A DNA stretch of 64,000 nt from Paraburkholderia solitsugae (GTDB taxonomy: Bacteria > Pseudomonadota > Gammaproteobacteria > Burkholderiales > Burkholderiaceae): positions 1-64,000 of the forward strand of contig NZ_WOEY01000032.1 in NCBI RefSeq assembly GCF_013177695.1, in the 5' to 3' direction. The notes beneath the pieces were generated by a model. That model was not told where the DNA came from and made no database searches. It saw only the letters and a program-made list of their open reading frames with translations. A program made the position numbers and the translations under genes. Positions 29,886 to 39,596 of the stretch are shown in pieces (position 1 is the first letter of the stretch; every line of letters begins with the position of its first letter).

Positions 29886-31540
29886 TGAAAGAACTCCCGA
29901 TCCGCCGTGCCGCTGATGCCGATGTCTGCCTGCTGCTCGAAGGTACGTTCCCGTTCGTGCGCGGCGGCGTGTCGAGCTGGGTCAATGAAATGATCCGGGC
30001 GTACCCGGCGACGCGTTTCGCGGTTGTCTTCATCGGCAGCCGTGAGCAGGACTACAACGGCGCCGCCTACGTGTTGCCGGACAACGTCGTACATATCGAA
30101 ACGCACTATCTGTACGAGCAGGGCGCAGCCGATTTTCCGCAGCCGCGTGCCCTCCAGGGCGATGCCGCTGCATTTGCGCGCTCGCAGCAGTTGCATGACG
30201 CGCTGCGTGATCCGCGCAACGGCCTGGACGCTGGCGCACTGATGGCAGACGTGATTCCGATGCTCGGGAAAGACGGCGCGCTGAACGAAGCGCAGTTTCT
30301 GTCGAGCCGCGCTGCGTGGGACACGATCGTCGATCAGTATCAGAAGTACTGCACGGACCCTTCGTTCACGGACTATTTCTGGACCGTGCGGATCATGCAC
30401 AAGCCGTTGTGGCAACTGGCGCGCGTCGCCGAAACGTTGTTGCCCGCGCGTGTCTATCACACGGTATCGACAGGATATGGCGGGTTTCTCGGCGCGCTGA
30501 TGCACTACCGTACTGGCCGCCCGCTGCTCATTTCCGAGCACGGCATCTATACGAAAGAACGCAAGATCGACTTGCTGCAAAGCCAGTGGATTCGCGATAA
30601 CCGCGGCGTATTCGAGCGCGATATTTCGCGCGTCAGCTATTTCCGTGAACTGTGGGTGCGTTTCTTCGAAGCGATCGGCAAGCTCGCCTATGATGCCGCG
30701 GATGACATCGTCGCGCTGTACGAAACGAACCGTCAGCGGCAGATCGCGGACGGCGCGCGCGCCGAGCGCACTCAGTGCATTCCGAATGGCATCGACGTCG
30801 ACGGACTGGCGCCGCTGGTGGAGCGCCGCTTGCCGCGTTCGCATCGTGTGGTGGCGCTGATCGGACGCGTGGTGCCGATCAAGGATATCAAGACCTTCAT
30901 CCGGTCGATCTTCATTGCGTCGCGCACGCTGCAAGATCTCGAAGGCTGGATCATCGGACCGGAAGAAGAGGATCCTGCCTACGCGCTCGAATGCCGCGCT
31001 CTCGTGGAGAGCCTTGGACTCAGCCGGCATGTGAAATTCCTCGGTTTTCAGCGCATCGACGAGATGCTGCCGCAAGTCGACGTGATCGCGCTGACGTCGA
31101 TCAGCGAGGCGTTGCCGCTGGTGGTGCTGGAGGGGTTCGCCGCGGGCGTGCCGGCCATTACGACGGACGTGGGCTCGTGCCGTCAACTGATCGAAGGTGC
31201 CGATGAGGACGATCGCGCGCTCGGCTCAGCCGGCATGGTGGTCCAGCTCGCGGATCCGGCGGCGTTTGCCCAGGCTGTGCTGGCGCTGCTGGCGGATGAC
31301 GCACGCTGGCTGGCCGCTCAGCAGGCGGGTCTCGCGCGCGTACGCCGCTATTACACGAAGACGCAGATGATCGACAGTTATCGCACGGTGTATGACCGGC
31401 TGGCCGCGATGCCGGATCGCGAACGCAACGGGCAGGGCGCCGGCGCTGCCCGCTGCCCGATGGACCATGGCACTCAACCGGGCGGGGCGAAACCTCAGGC
31501 GCGTGCAGCGCAGCCCGTTCAGCAGCAGGAGACACGCTGA
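29882..31540 (+). CDS. pelF: PelF: cytoplasmic Pel glycosyltransferase
   Basis: This 552-residue GT4-type transferase starts at the ATG overlapping the pelE stop, opening with DVCLLLEGTFPFVRGGVSSWV, the PelF hallmark. The C-terminal Rossmann domain has LIGRVVPIKDIKTF and the E-x7-E motif in SEALPLVVLEG. It uses UDP-sugars to polymerise Pel from GalNAc/GlcNAc-type units. A Gln/Ala/Gly-rich tail of about 45 residues extends beyond the usual end (Pseudomonas PelF is 507). Confidence 0.92.
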   Translation: MMKELPIRRAADADVCLLLEGTFPFVRGGVSSWVNEMIRAYPATRFAVVFIGSREQDYNGAAYVLPDNVVHIETHYLYEQGAADFPQPRALQGDAAAFARSQQLHDALRDPRNGLDAGALMADVIPMLGKDGALNEAQFLSSRAAWDTIVDQYQKYCTDPSFTDYFWTVRIMHKPLWQLARVAETLLPARVYHTVSTGYGGFLGALMHYRTGRPLLISEHGIYTKERKIDLLQSQWIRDNRGVFERDISRVSYFRELWVRFFEAIGKLAYDAADDIVALYETNRQRQIADGARAERTQCIPNGIDVDGLAPLVERRLPRSHRVVALIGRVVPIKDIKTFIRSIFIASRTLQDLEGWIIGPEEEDPAYALECRALVESLGLSRHVKFLGFQRIDEMLPQVDVIALTSISEALPLVVLEGFAAGVPAITTDVGSCRQLIEGADEDDRALGSAGMVVQLADPAAFAQAVLALLADDARWLAAQQAGLARVRRYYTKTQMIDSYRTVYDRLAAMPDRERNGQGAGAARCPMDHGTQPGGAKPQARAAQPVQQQETR

Positions 31541-32913
31541 TGGCGGGTATCGGCTTCGAATTACGCAAGATCATGCGTCGCGAGACGCTGGTGGGCGTCG
31601 CGCGTGCTTACGCCTATGCCGGCTTGATCAGCTCAGGGCCGTTGATCCTGTCGATCTTCGGCATTCTGATCATTGGGCTGATCAGCCTCACGTCGGTGAT
31701 ACCGACGTTTGCGATCGAGCAGTTTCAGGTGTCGGTCACCTATCTGATCGCGCTCAGCCTGATCCTGACCGGACCGCTGCAACTCTCGTTCACGCGCTTC
31801 ATTTCGGATCGGCTGTTCGAAAAGCGTGACGACCTTGTCCTGTCGAACTACAACGGCGTGGTGCTGGTGTCGTCGGTGCTGGCAAGCGTGGTGGCGGTGA
31901 TCGCGATGCTGGTGGGCTTTCGCAGCGAACCGCTGATCTATCGTTTGTTGATGATCACGGGCTTCGTGGTGGTCAGTAACATCTGGATCGCGGTGATCTT
32001 CCTGTCGAGCGTCAAACAGTACCGGCAGATCCTGCTGGTGTTCTTCGTCGGCTATGCGTGCGTGGTGTGCCTTGCACTCGCGTTGAACGGCTACGGCCTC
32101 GTGGGCTTGCTCGGCGGCTTTGTCGCGGGGCATATCGTGCTGCTTGCCGGGTTGTCCGGACTGATCTATCGCAATTACCGCAGCGAGCGTTTCATTTCAT
32201 TCGAAGTGTTCGAGCGGCGCTTTGCCTATCCGAGTCTCGCGCTCGTCGGCCTGCTGTTCAATATCGGCGTGTGGCTCGACAAGTTCATGTTCTGGTACGC
32301 GCCGGGCACGGGCAGCAAGGTCATCGGGCCGCTGCATGCATCGGTCATTTACGATATCCCGATCTTTATCGCCTACGTTTGCGTCATGCCGGGCATGGCG
32401 ACGTTCCTTGTGCGCATCGAGGCGGACTTCGTCGAGTATTACGACGCCTTCTATGACGCGGTGCGCAGCGGCGCGACGCTGCGCCACATCAATGAAATGC
32501 GCGACATGATGGTGGGGAGCGTGCGCTCCGGCCTGTTCGAAATCATCAAGGTGCAGACGGTCGTGCTGTTGCTGATCATTGCCTTTGGCGAACGCGTGCT
32601 GGGTTCACTCGGCATTTCCCCGCTGTATCTGCCGCTGCTTGTCGTAGACGTGGTGTCGGCGAGTCTGCAGGTGCTGTTGCTGGGGCTGCTCAATGTGTTC
32701 TTCTATCTGGACGGGCGGCGTGTCGTGCTGCGGCTCACCGCTGCGTTTGTGGTACTGAACGGGCTGTTCACCGGCATTACGCTCAAGCTCGGCCCGGACT
32801 TCTACGGGTACGGCTTTGCGCTGGCACTGCTCGTCGTTGTGGTGGCATCCGTGAAGGTGCTCGACAGAAAATTCATGTCTTTGGAATACGAAACGTATAT
32901 GTTGCGGAGTTGA
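31540..32913 (+). CDS. pelG: PelG: Pel synthase membrane transporter subunit
   Basis: This 457-residue polytopic protein of about 12 helices has the PelG N-terminus MAGIGFELRKI and a MATE/flippase-like layout. It forms the inner membrane passage for nascent Pel with PelD, PelE and PelF. It overlaps pelF by one base (TGATG). Length equals that of typical PelG (456). Confidence 0.92.
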   Translation: MAGIGFELRKIMRRETLVGVARAYAYAGLISSGPLILSIFGILIIGLISLTSVIPTFAIEQFQVSVTYLIALSLILTGPLQLSFTRFISDRLFEKRDDLVLSNYNGVVLVSSVLASVVAVIAMLVGFRSEPLIYRLLMITGFVVVSNIWIAVIFLSSVKQYRQILLVFFVGYACVVCLALALNGYGLVGLLGGFVAGHIVLLAGLSGLIYRNYRSERFISFEVFERRFAYPSLALVGLLFNIGVWLDKFMFWYAPGTGSKVIGPLHASVIYDIPIFIAYVCVMPGMATFLVRIEADFVEYYDAFYDAVRSGATLRHINEMRDMMVGSVRSGLFEIIKVQTVVLLLIIAFGERVLGSLGISPLYLPLLVVDVVSASLQVLLLGLLNVFFYLDGRRVVLRLTAAFVVLNGLFTGITLKLGPDFYGYGFALALLVVVVASVKVLDRKFMSLEYETYMLRS

Positions 32914-32935
32914 CTTTTCGACTCCGGATTTCACC

Positions 32936-34093
32936 ATGCATCAGAATAACCCCGTCCCGCTTCGGCGGCCCGCCCGCCCGCGTCTCGCCACCAAGGTCTC
33001 CTGGGCCGCTCAGGCGGCACGATGGATAAGCGCGGCGGGGCTCATCGCAGCCGCCGCCCTCATGACAGCGTGTGGCGGCGGAGGCGGTTCCAGCGCCACG
33101 GGCGGTTCGGGTAGCTTGACGGCGGCTTCAACCGCACCGGCGAGCGGCTCCGCGACTAACTCGTCGAATGCTTCGAATGCGTCGAACACGACCGGCGGTA
33201 CGAAGACGGTGAGCCCGGCGCCCGTGATCGCGGCGGCGCGGGCGCTGCCCGCTTCTCCGGTGTGGGTCGCGTACTACGGCACCGCCAGCGCGATCGACAT
33301 CGCCCAGGTCGCGGCCACGTTCAAGCTGATCGTCATCGATGCGGATCCCGGCAGTGGCACGCCTGCCTTCTCCGCGGCGCAGATCGCGGCATTGAAGGCG
33401 AATGGCGCAAAAGTGCTGAGCTATCTGAATTTCGGTGCCTGCGAGAAAGCGCGGACCTACTGGAACACTGTGCCGTCCGGTTTCGTGTCGTGTGGCGCGA
33501 ATACGGCGGCGCAACTCGGCAAATACCAGGGATTCCAGGAGTACTGGATGAATCCTGCTAACGCTGACTATCAGAATCTGATCTTGAATTACATCGCGCC
33601 GCGTCTCGCGGCAACCGGTGTGGACGGATTCATGCTGGATAACTTCGAAATTGTCGGACATAGCGCCAATGCGTCTGCCGGTCCGTGTGATGCGGCTTGC
33701 GCGCAAGGCGGCCTCGATCTCGTCAAGCAGCTGCGCGACCAGTTTCCGAATCTGGCATTTGTGCCGAATGCTGCGCCAGTGCAGGCGATCGGCGGGACGA
33801 CGGGCGGCGTCTCGTTCCCGTGGCTGATCGACGGCGTGTTATCGGAGCAGGTCTATTTGCCGGCGGTGAGCTCGTCGGTGGTGCAGCAGTTGCAGGCATG
33901 GCAAAGCGCCGAGCAGAACCTGGGGCGTAGCAATTTCTTTGTCGGCACGCTCGACTATGCGTCGTCCTGCACGGCGTCGTCCGCGGCACAAAGCGCATGG
34001 ACAAGTTCGCAACAGGCGGGGTTCAGTCCGTTGATCTCGACGGCGTCGCTGAGCAGCATCTGCTGGTGGTCGTTCTTGCCCTCGGGCAGTTAG
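32936..34093 (+). CDS. GH114-family lipoprotein (endo-alpha-1,4-polygalactosaminidase-like)
   Basis: This 385-residue lipoprotein has lipobox LMTAC (Cys near 46) followed by a Gly/Ser/Thr/Asn-rich linker (about 47-100) that would hold the domain off the membrane. The barrel domain begins VWVAYYGTASAIDIAQV and includes KVLSYLNFGACE and the acidic site GVDGFMLDNFE. GH114 enzymes cut alpha-1,4-galactosaminogalactan-type polymers, chemically close to Pel. The gene starts 22 bases after pelG and is therefore probably co-transcribed. An outer membrane anchored Pel-trimming enzyme is the natural reading, inferred from context. Confidence 0.82.
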   Translation: MHQNNPVPLRRPARPRLATKVSWAAQAARWISAAGLIAAAALMTACGGGGGSSATGGSGSLTAASTAPASGSATNSSNASNASNTTGGTKTVSPAPVIAAARALPASPVWVAYYGTASAIDIAQVAATFKLIVIDADPGSGTPAFSAAQIAALKANGAKVLSYLNFGACEKARTYWNTVPSGFVSCGANTAAQLGKYQGFQEYWMNPANADYQNLILNYIAPRLAATGVDGFMLDNFEIVGHSANASAGPCDAACAQGGLDLVKQLRDQFPNLAFVPNAAPVQAIGGTTGGVSFPWLIDGVLSEQVYLPAVSSSVVQQLQAWQSAEQNLGRSNFFVGTLDYASSCTASSAAQSAWTSSQQAGFSPLISTASLSSICWWSFLPSGS

Positions 34094-34149
34094 AAACGGC
34101 AAGCTGACGCGGGCGGTGTGGTCTGAATAACGTAGAAAAGGAACCGGTT

Positions 34150-35052
34150 TTGGCAGAGCAAGATCACGACAGGCAGTTTTCATTGCGCGCGATGCTGCGC
34201 CTTTTCAGCAGACTCGCGCGCGTGGTCGCAGTCGGCGCGCTGGCTTCGGTCGCGCACGCGCAGGGCGCGGCGGGCACGCCTGCTGGGCCGTCTGTCGCGC
34301 TGTTCTACGGTGCGAATCCGCCTGTGGAGCAGCTCTCCGCTTTCGATGTCGTGGTGGTCGAGCCTGATGCGAAGTTCGACCCGCGCGCCCATGCCAAAAC
34401 ACATCCGGTATGGTTCGCGTATGTGAGCGTCGGCGAAGTGAACGCGCACCGGTCGTATTTCAGCGCGATGCCGAGCGCGTGGCTGTCTGGCGAGAACGAG
34501 GCGTGGGCGTCCAAGGTAGTGGACCAGACCGCGCCAGGCTGGCCGGCATTTTTTGTCGACAAGGTGATCGCGCCACTGTGGGAAAAAGGCTACCGTGGCT
34601 TCTTCCTCGACACGCTCGACTCGTATCAGCTCATCGCCAGGACCGACGCCGCGCGGGCCGCGCAGGAGGCTGGGCTGGTCAACGTCATTCGCGCGATCAA
34701 AGCGCGTTATCCGAAGGCGAAGTTGATCTTCAACCGCGGTTTCGAAGTGTTGCCGCAGGTCCACGATCTTGCCTATGTGGTCGCGTTCGAATCCTTATAT
34801 CGCGGTTGGGATGCCGGGAAGCAGCGCTATACGGAAGTACCGCAGGCCGATCGCGACTGGCTGCTGAAGCAGGCAGCGACCATTCACGAAAAATACCGGC
34901 TGCCGGTGCTGGCCATCGACTATTGCCCACCCACGGACGATGCGTGCGGGCCGGCCACCGCCGCGCGCATTAGCGAGGCGGGTCTCGTGCCTTATGTCAC
35001 CGATGGCGGCCTCGCCACGGTTGGCGTCGGTCCGGCCAGGCCGTCCGATTGA
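34150..35052 (+). CDS. Stand-alone PelA-type hydrolase domain protein
   Basis: This 300-residue exported protein aligns with the N-terminal hydrolase part of PelA: LFYGANPPV...LSAFDVVVVEPDAKFDP here, against FFYAANPPV...LQAFDAVVIDPATGFDP in the PelA of this locus. It keeps the acidic residues GFFLDTLDS (Asp 154) and VAFESLYRGW (Glu 214), corresponding to Asp160 and Glu218 of Pseudomonas PelA as I recall them. It also keeps YVSVGEVN and the region missing from the local PelA. A TTG start follows AAGGAA; an ATG at 34192 would also give a signal peptide ending AHA. It probably supplies the Pel hydrolase activity in trans. Confidence 0.82.
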   Translation: MAEQDHDRQFSLRAMLRLFSRLARVVAVGALASVAHAQGAAGTPAGPSVALFYGANPPVEQLSAFDVVVVEPDAKFDPRAHAKTHPVWFAYVSVGEVNAHRSYFSAMPSAWLSGENEAWASKVVDQTAPGWPAFFVDKVIAPLWEKGYRGFFLDTLDSYQLIARTDAARAAQEAGLVNVIRAIKARYPKAKLIFNRGFEVLPQVHDLAYVVAFESLYRGWDAGKQRYTEVPQADRDWLLKQAATIHEKYRLPVLAIDYCPPTDDACGPATAARISEAGLVPYVTDGGLATVGVGPARPSD

Positions 35053-35130
35053 ACCGGTATTGCCATTTACACGGACGGCGGTGAGCGAGCGCTGCGGTGT
35101 CGCGCACACGCACTGGGCGATGCACGGCAC

Positions 35131-35760
35131 TCACCGCAACTGCGTCACCGCCAGCAGCAACACCATGCTGCCAATCGCGCCATCCAGCACGCGCCACGCG
35201 GTAGCCCGGCGAAACAGCGGCGCCAGCGCACGCGCGCCGTACCCCAGACCGATAAACCAGACCCCGCTCACCGCCATCGCGCCGAGTGCGAACGCCACCC
35301 GTGCGCCGTCCGGTTCGCGCGCGCCAGCCGTGCCGATCAGCAGGAAGGTGTCGAGATACACGTGCGGATTGAGCCACGTGAAGGCCAAGGTCATCAGGAT
35401 GATCGGCATCGCCCGTTGCACGGGGGCCGTGCCCTGCGCCGCGCCGCTTGCATTGGCGTCCAGCACCGCATGGCCTGGCCGCACCGCACGGCGCAGCGCG
35501 TTGATGCCGAACCAGGCCAGATAGGCGAGCCCCACATACAGCATCGCGTGGACGAAGACCGGATAGCGTTCCACCAGCACCGACGCGCCACCGACACCGG
35601 CGCCGATCAGGATGAAGTCCGACAGCGCGCACAGCGTGACGATCTTGCCGACGTGCGAGCGCATGATGCCCTGACGCAGCACAAAGGCGTTCTGCGCGCC
35701 GATCGTCACGATCAGCGACGCGCACAGGGCGGCACCGTGGGAAAAAGATAGCCAGTTCAT
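35131..35760 (-). CDS. argO: LysE/ArgO-family amino acid exporter
   Basis: The 209-residue protein has six predicted helices and the LysE signature IGAQNAFVLRQGI near residues 20-32, plus TWLNPHVYLD. It exports basic amino acids, arginine and possibly lysine. Start at 35760 (MNWLSF) is preferred over the upstream codon at 35787. It is divergent from an ArgP-type regulator 97 bases away, the standard argO/argP or lysE/lysG arrangement, in which the regulator activates export when basic amino acids accumulate. Confidence 0.87.
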   Translation of the reverse strand: MNWLSFSHGAALCASLIVTIGAQNAFVLRQGIMRSHVGKIVTLCALSDFILIGAGVGGASVLVERYPVFVHAMLYVGLAYLAWFGINALRRAVRPGHAVLDANASGAAQGTAPVQRAMPIILMTLAFTWLNPHVYLDTFLLIGTAGAREPDGARVAFALGAMAVSGVWFIGLGYGARALAPLFRRATAWRVLDGAIGSMVLLLAVTQLR

Positions 35761-35857
35761 AATCGATCCAGTAGACGGGGGAAGCAAACGAGGCTAGTCT
35801 GCGGTTTTGCTGCTCATAAGAGAAGCTAATTTACTTAATGCAGATTAAGGAACGCTA

Positions 35858-36751
35858 ATGCTCGACTATGCGTTGCTCGATGCACTGGCCGCCGTGGTGC
35901 GGCACGGTTCGTTCGACCGCGCGGCCAGCGAACTGAATGTGACGCCGTCAGCCGTCTCCCAGCGGGTCAAGCTGCTGGAGGAGCGGGTGGGCAGCGTGCT
36001 CGTGAAGCGCGGCCAGCCATGTGTCGCGACCACCTCGGGTGCGCTGTTGTGCCGCCACACCGAACGCGTGCAGTTGCTGGAAGCGGAGCTGACCGGCCGC
36101 CTGCCGGCGCTGCCGGGCGCGCTGGTCGAACCGTGGCCGGCGCTGCGCGTGGCCGTCAACGACGACAGCGTGGGGACCTGGTTTATCGACGCGGTGGCGC
36201 AGTTCTGCGTGGAACGGGAGATGCTGCTCGATCTCGTGATCGACGATCAGGATCACACCGCGCAGCGGATTCGCGACGGCAGCGTGCAAGGCGCGGTCAC
36301 CACGCAAGCGGAGCCGGTGCAGGGCTGCCGCTCGACCCGCCTCGGGCGGATGCGCTATCTGGCGGTCTGCACGCCGGCGTTTCGCGAGCGGCATTTTGCC
36401 GATGGCGTCACACGCGAGTCGCTACGGCGCGCACCGTGTGTCGATTTCAATCCGAAAGATCAGTTGCAGAAGCGCTTCATGCGCCGCGTCACGCGGGTGG
36501 ACCTGGACCCGCCGTTGCACTGGATTCCACACGTCGCCGGCTTTTTGCGCGCCTGCGTGACGGGCCTCGGCTGGGGTATGTGCCCCGAACGGATGATCGC
36601 GCCGCATCTGGCCAGCGGCGAGTTGGTGGACATGGCGCCTGGCAAGCATATCGATGTCGATCTGTACTGGCAGAGCTGGCGCTTGTCGATCGGATGGTTG
36701 GACGATTTCGGCGCGGTACTGCGCAAGCGGGCGACGGAGTTTCTCGATTGA
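35858..36751 (+). CDS. argP: LysR-family regulator ArgP
   Basis: The 297-residue LysR protein has an N-terminal winged helix (LLDALAAVVRHGSFDRAASELNV truncated here to its motif: SFDRAASELNVTPSAVSQRV) and a substrate domain from about 90. The length and the DQDHTAQRIRDG region match ArgP/LysG. It senses arginine and lysine and should activate the divergent exporter gene. Confidence 0.87.
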   Translation: MLDYALLDALAAVVRHGSFDRAASELNVTPSAVSQRVKLLEERVGSVLVKRGQPCVATTSGALLCRHTERVQLLEAELTGRLPALPGALVEPWPALRVAVNDDSVGTWFIDAVAQFCVEREMLLDLVIDDQDHTAQRIRDGSVQGAVTTQAEPVQGCRSTRLGRMRYLAVCTPAFRERHFADGVTRESLRRAPCVDFNPKDQLQKRFMRRVTRVDLDPPLHWIPHVAGFLRACVTGLGWGMCPERMIAPHLASGELVDMAPGKHIDVDLYWQSWRLSIGWLDDFGAVLRKRATEFLD

Positions 36752-36801
36752 GCGCTGCATGGGCGGCGTTTTCTGAAGGACGCCGCCCGTGCTTGCCGAT
36801 T

Positions 36802-38202
36802 TCAATGCAGCCGGATCACCGGATGCACGCGTCGGCGCAACCAATGGCTCGCCGAATCGAGCGCCATGCGTGCGAAGCCGGTCAACGTCATCACATGGCG
36901 GCGATAGATCAGCTTGTAGACGACGGTGGCCAACCAGCCGTCGACGAACACCGGCTGCGTCAGCAAGCTGTTGCTCAGGCTGCCGATCGTGCCTTCGCGT
37001 CCAAAACCGACCAAGGTGCCGGCGTCGCGATAGACGAATTCCGGTAAGGGCTCGTCCGCTATCCGGCACTTCAGCGCACGCGCCAGAAACAGCGCTTGCT
37101 GATGCGCGACCTGAGCGCGCGGCGCCAGAAACGCGCCCGCATTGTCAGAAGAAGGGCAGGCGGCACAGTCGCCGAGTCCGAAGATGTTTGCGTCGTTCGT
37201 GCATTGCAGCGTTCGGTTCACCTGTATTTGCGCGTTGCGATTCACCGCGATGCCGTCCAGCGTGCGCAACACCGGTGGCCCCGCGATGCCGGCAGTCCAG
37301 ATCGCGATGTCGCTGGCGAGCGGCGCGCCTTCATTCGTCAGCACTGCATCGGCGCGCACTTCGGTAACACGTGTTGCGTTCAACACCTCGACCCCGAGAC
37401 TGGCGAGCATCTTTTGCGCGCGCGCCGAGATCGTTTCGGCCAGGGCGGGCAGCACGCGTTCGCTGCTTTCGATCAGCCGGATGCGGAAGTCGCGCACGGG
37501 ATCAAGTGAAAACGGGCTATAGCGGTTCAAGAGACGCACCGTGTCGCGCACCGCAGCGGCGAGTTCAACGCCCGTTGCACCCGCGCCGATGATGTTGATC
37601 GACACCGGCGTGTCCGCTTGCGCGGTCCGCGCGCGGCGCGCATGGTTCGCCCGCAGACAGGCGTCGAGCAGCTTGCGGCGAAACGCTTCCGCATGGGCGA
37701 CCGATTCGAGCGGCAACGCGTGTTCGGCCGCGCCGGGCACGCCGAAATATTGCGTGACGCTGCCCATGGCCAGCACCAGCGTATCGAATGCAAGCTGCCG
37801 TGATGGCAGGATTTCGCGGCCGTCGGCGTCGTGGAGCGCATTCAGTGTGATGTGCCGGTTGGTCCGATCGAGCGCGGCAAGTTCGCCCTGTTCGAATTCG
37901 AAACCATGCCGTTGCGCCTGCACCGCATATTGCAGTTGATGCGTGGCCGGATCGAGTTGGCCCGACGCGGCTTCATGCAGCAGGGGCTTCCAGAAATGCG
38001 TCGGCCAGCGATCCACCAGCACGACCTGTGCGAGACCGGCGCGTCCGAGCGTTTCCGACAGACGCGTAGCGAGACCAAGCCCGCCGACGCCGCCACCGAC
38101 GATCACGACGCGATGCACCGCCGCTGGCGTCGATTGAGCCGTTTGCTGCCTTTGCTGTGTGCGTTGCGCGGTAGAGGCTCCCTGCTGATCGATTGCGGCC
38201 AT
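36802..38202 (-). CDS. ndh: Type II NADH dehydrogenase (FAD)
   Basis: The 466-residue protein has two dinucleotide-binding folds: VVIVGGGVGGLGLAT (about 32-46) for FAD and INIIGAGATGVELAAA (about 200-215) for NADH. IFGLGDCAA follows, and an amphipathic C-terminal region with WLATVVYKLIYRRHV that likely associates with the membrane. It transfers electrons from NADH to quinone without pumping protons. It is divergent from a LysR gene with a 155-base AT-rich spacer. Confidence 0.87.
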   Translation of the reverse strand: MAAIDQQGASTAQRTQQRQQTAQSTPAAVHRVVIVGGGVGGLGLATRLSETLGRAGLAQVVLVDRWPTHFWKPLLHEAASGQLDPATHQLQYAVQAQRHGFEFEQGELAALDRTNRHITLNALHDADGREILPSRQLAFDTLVLAMGSVTQYFGVPGAAEHALPLESVAHAEAFRRKLLDACLRANHARRARTAQADTPVSINIIGAGATGVELAAAVRDTVRLLNRYSPFSLDPVRDFRIRLIESSERVLPALAETISARAQKMLASLGVEVLNATRVTEVRADAVLTNEGAPLASDIAIWTAGIAGPPVLRTLDGIAVNRNAQIQVNRTLQCTNDANIFGLGDCAACPSSDNAGAFLAPRAQVAHQQALFLARALKCRIADEPLPEFVYRDAGTLVGFGREGTIGSLSNSLLTQPVFVDGWLATVVYKLIYRRHVMTLTGFARMALDSASHWLRRRVHPVIRLH

Positions 38203-38357
38203 GATCCGTATCCTCCTGAAGTTATCTGTGCTGAGCCGGTGAAGGTGTTGGCGGGCTATTCCCGGTATTCATCGGCCTCATCTGTCAGGGCCAGTATAGA
38301 ATCGGCGGAAACCGCAGCACAATTTAATGTTTATACAGAATATATAGGTTTTCACTT

Positions 38358-39323
38358 ATGTTAAAAACCGCCACGTTTCGTCAATTGAAAGCTTTGCATA
38401 CGGTCGCGAAGCTCGGCAGCGTGTCGCGCGCGGCCGAAGAATTGAAGCTCACGCAACCGGCGGTGTCGCTTCAGGTGCGTCTGCTTGAAGAGTCCGCGGG
38501 GGCGCCGCTGTTGCAGCGGGTGGGCCGTGGCGTGCAACTGACCGCGGCGGGCGAGATCCTCGCGCGCTATGCACTGGAAATCCTCGATCTATGGAACGGC
38601 GCGGCGGACGATCTCGCCGCGCTGCATGGCGAGCAGGGCGGCACGCTGCGCATCGGCGCGATCACGACCGCGGAATATCTGATCCCGCCGTTTCTGGTTC
38701 GATTCACCGAGTTGCGCCCACAAGTGAAGGTGCAGTTCAAGGTCGGCAATCGCGCCGACATCATCCGCATGCTGGCCACGCACGAGATCGACCTCGCGGT
38801 GATGGGCAGCGCGCCGCGCGAATTGCGCACGGTGGCGACCGCCTTCGCCAAGCATCCGATGGCGTTCGTCGCCTCGCCCGCCCATGCGCTGATGAAGAAA
38901 AAGCGCCTGTCGCTGGACGATCTGCAAACCGCGAATCTGTTCGTGCGGGAGCGGGGCTCGGGCACGCGCTCAACCGTCGAGAATCTGTTTCGACTCGCCG
39001 GCCACAAGCTGCATATCGGCTCCGAACTCTCGAGTAACGAGGCGATCAAGCAACTGGTCGAGGCGGGTTTGGGGGTTGCGTTTCTGTCGCTGCATGCATG
39101 CTCGCTGGAGTTTCAGGCGGGCCTGCTGGCGTTGCTGCCCTTGCCGGCCAATCCGATCGAGCGCGACTGGTACGTGATGCACGTGTCCGACAAACGCCTG
39201 CCGCACGTCGCCGGCCTGTTCCGCGATTTTCTGATCGAGCACGGCATGTCCGGTGCGGTGCCGGTACCGCTGCCGACCGTCGCCGCGGCGAAACGGCGCC
39301 GTCAGGCGCGCGAGGCAAGTTAG
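38358..39323 (+). CDS. LysR-family regulator (CbbR-like branch)
   Basis: The 321-residue protein has an HTH with SVSRAAEELKLTQPAVSLQV at the N-terminus and a substrate domain starting GGTLRIGAITTAEYLIPPFL, typical of the CbbR/CysL branch. A basic tail KRRRQAREAS ends it. No cbb genes are nearby. By position it may control the divergent ndh gene. The spacer has an AT-rich stretch with TTTATACAGAATATATAGG just before the ATG, a likely promoter and operator area. Confidence 0.8.
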   Translation: MLKTATFRQLKALHTVAKLGSVSRAAEELKLTQPAVSLQVRLLEESAGAPLLQRVGRGVQLTAAGEILARYALEILDLWNGAADDLAALHGEQGGTLRIGAITTAEYLIPPFLVRFTELRPQVKVQFKVGNRADIIRMLATHEIDLAVMGSAPRELRTVATAFAKHPMAFVASPAHALMKKKRLSLDDLQTANLFVRERGSGTRSTVENLFRLAGHKLHIGSELSSNEAIKQLVEAGLGVAFLSLHACSLEFQAGLLALLPLPANPIERDWYVMHVSDKRLPHVAGLFRDFLIEHGMSGAVPVPLPTVAAAKRRRQAREAS

Positions 39324-39596
39324 TCTTCACGCGAGGATTCTCGCTATTCGCTTCGACGTTTGCACTCTATCAGGCCCGAAGGAGGCCCCCGCACGGCCTT
39401 TGGTTGCATCCGCAGAGCCTTATTTGACGGGGCTTTTGGGTTACATCGTCCGAAATCAAAGTAAAGGTTGAGCGGCCGATATTTTTGCCTACACCGTTTG
39501 TCTTTACAGTGACGTCGAGACATCTGAGAAAAGTGGACGCCGCATCCCTGTGGCGAGCCATTGTGATTGACCTGGCCGTTACAGGAGTCGGAGACA

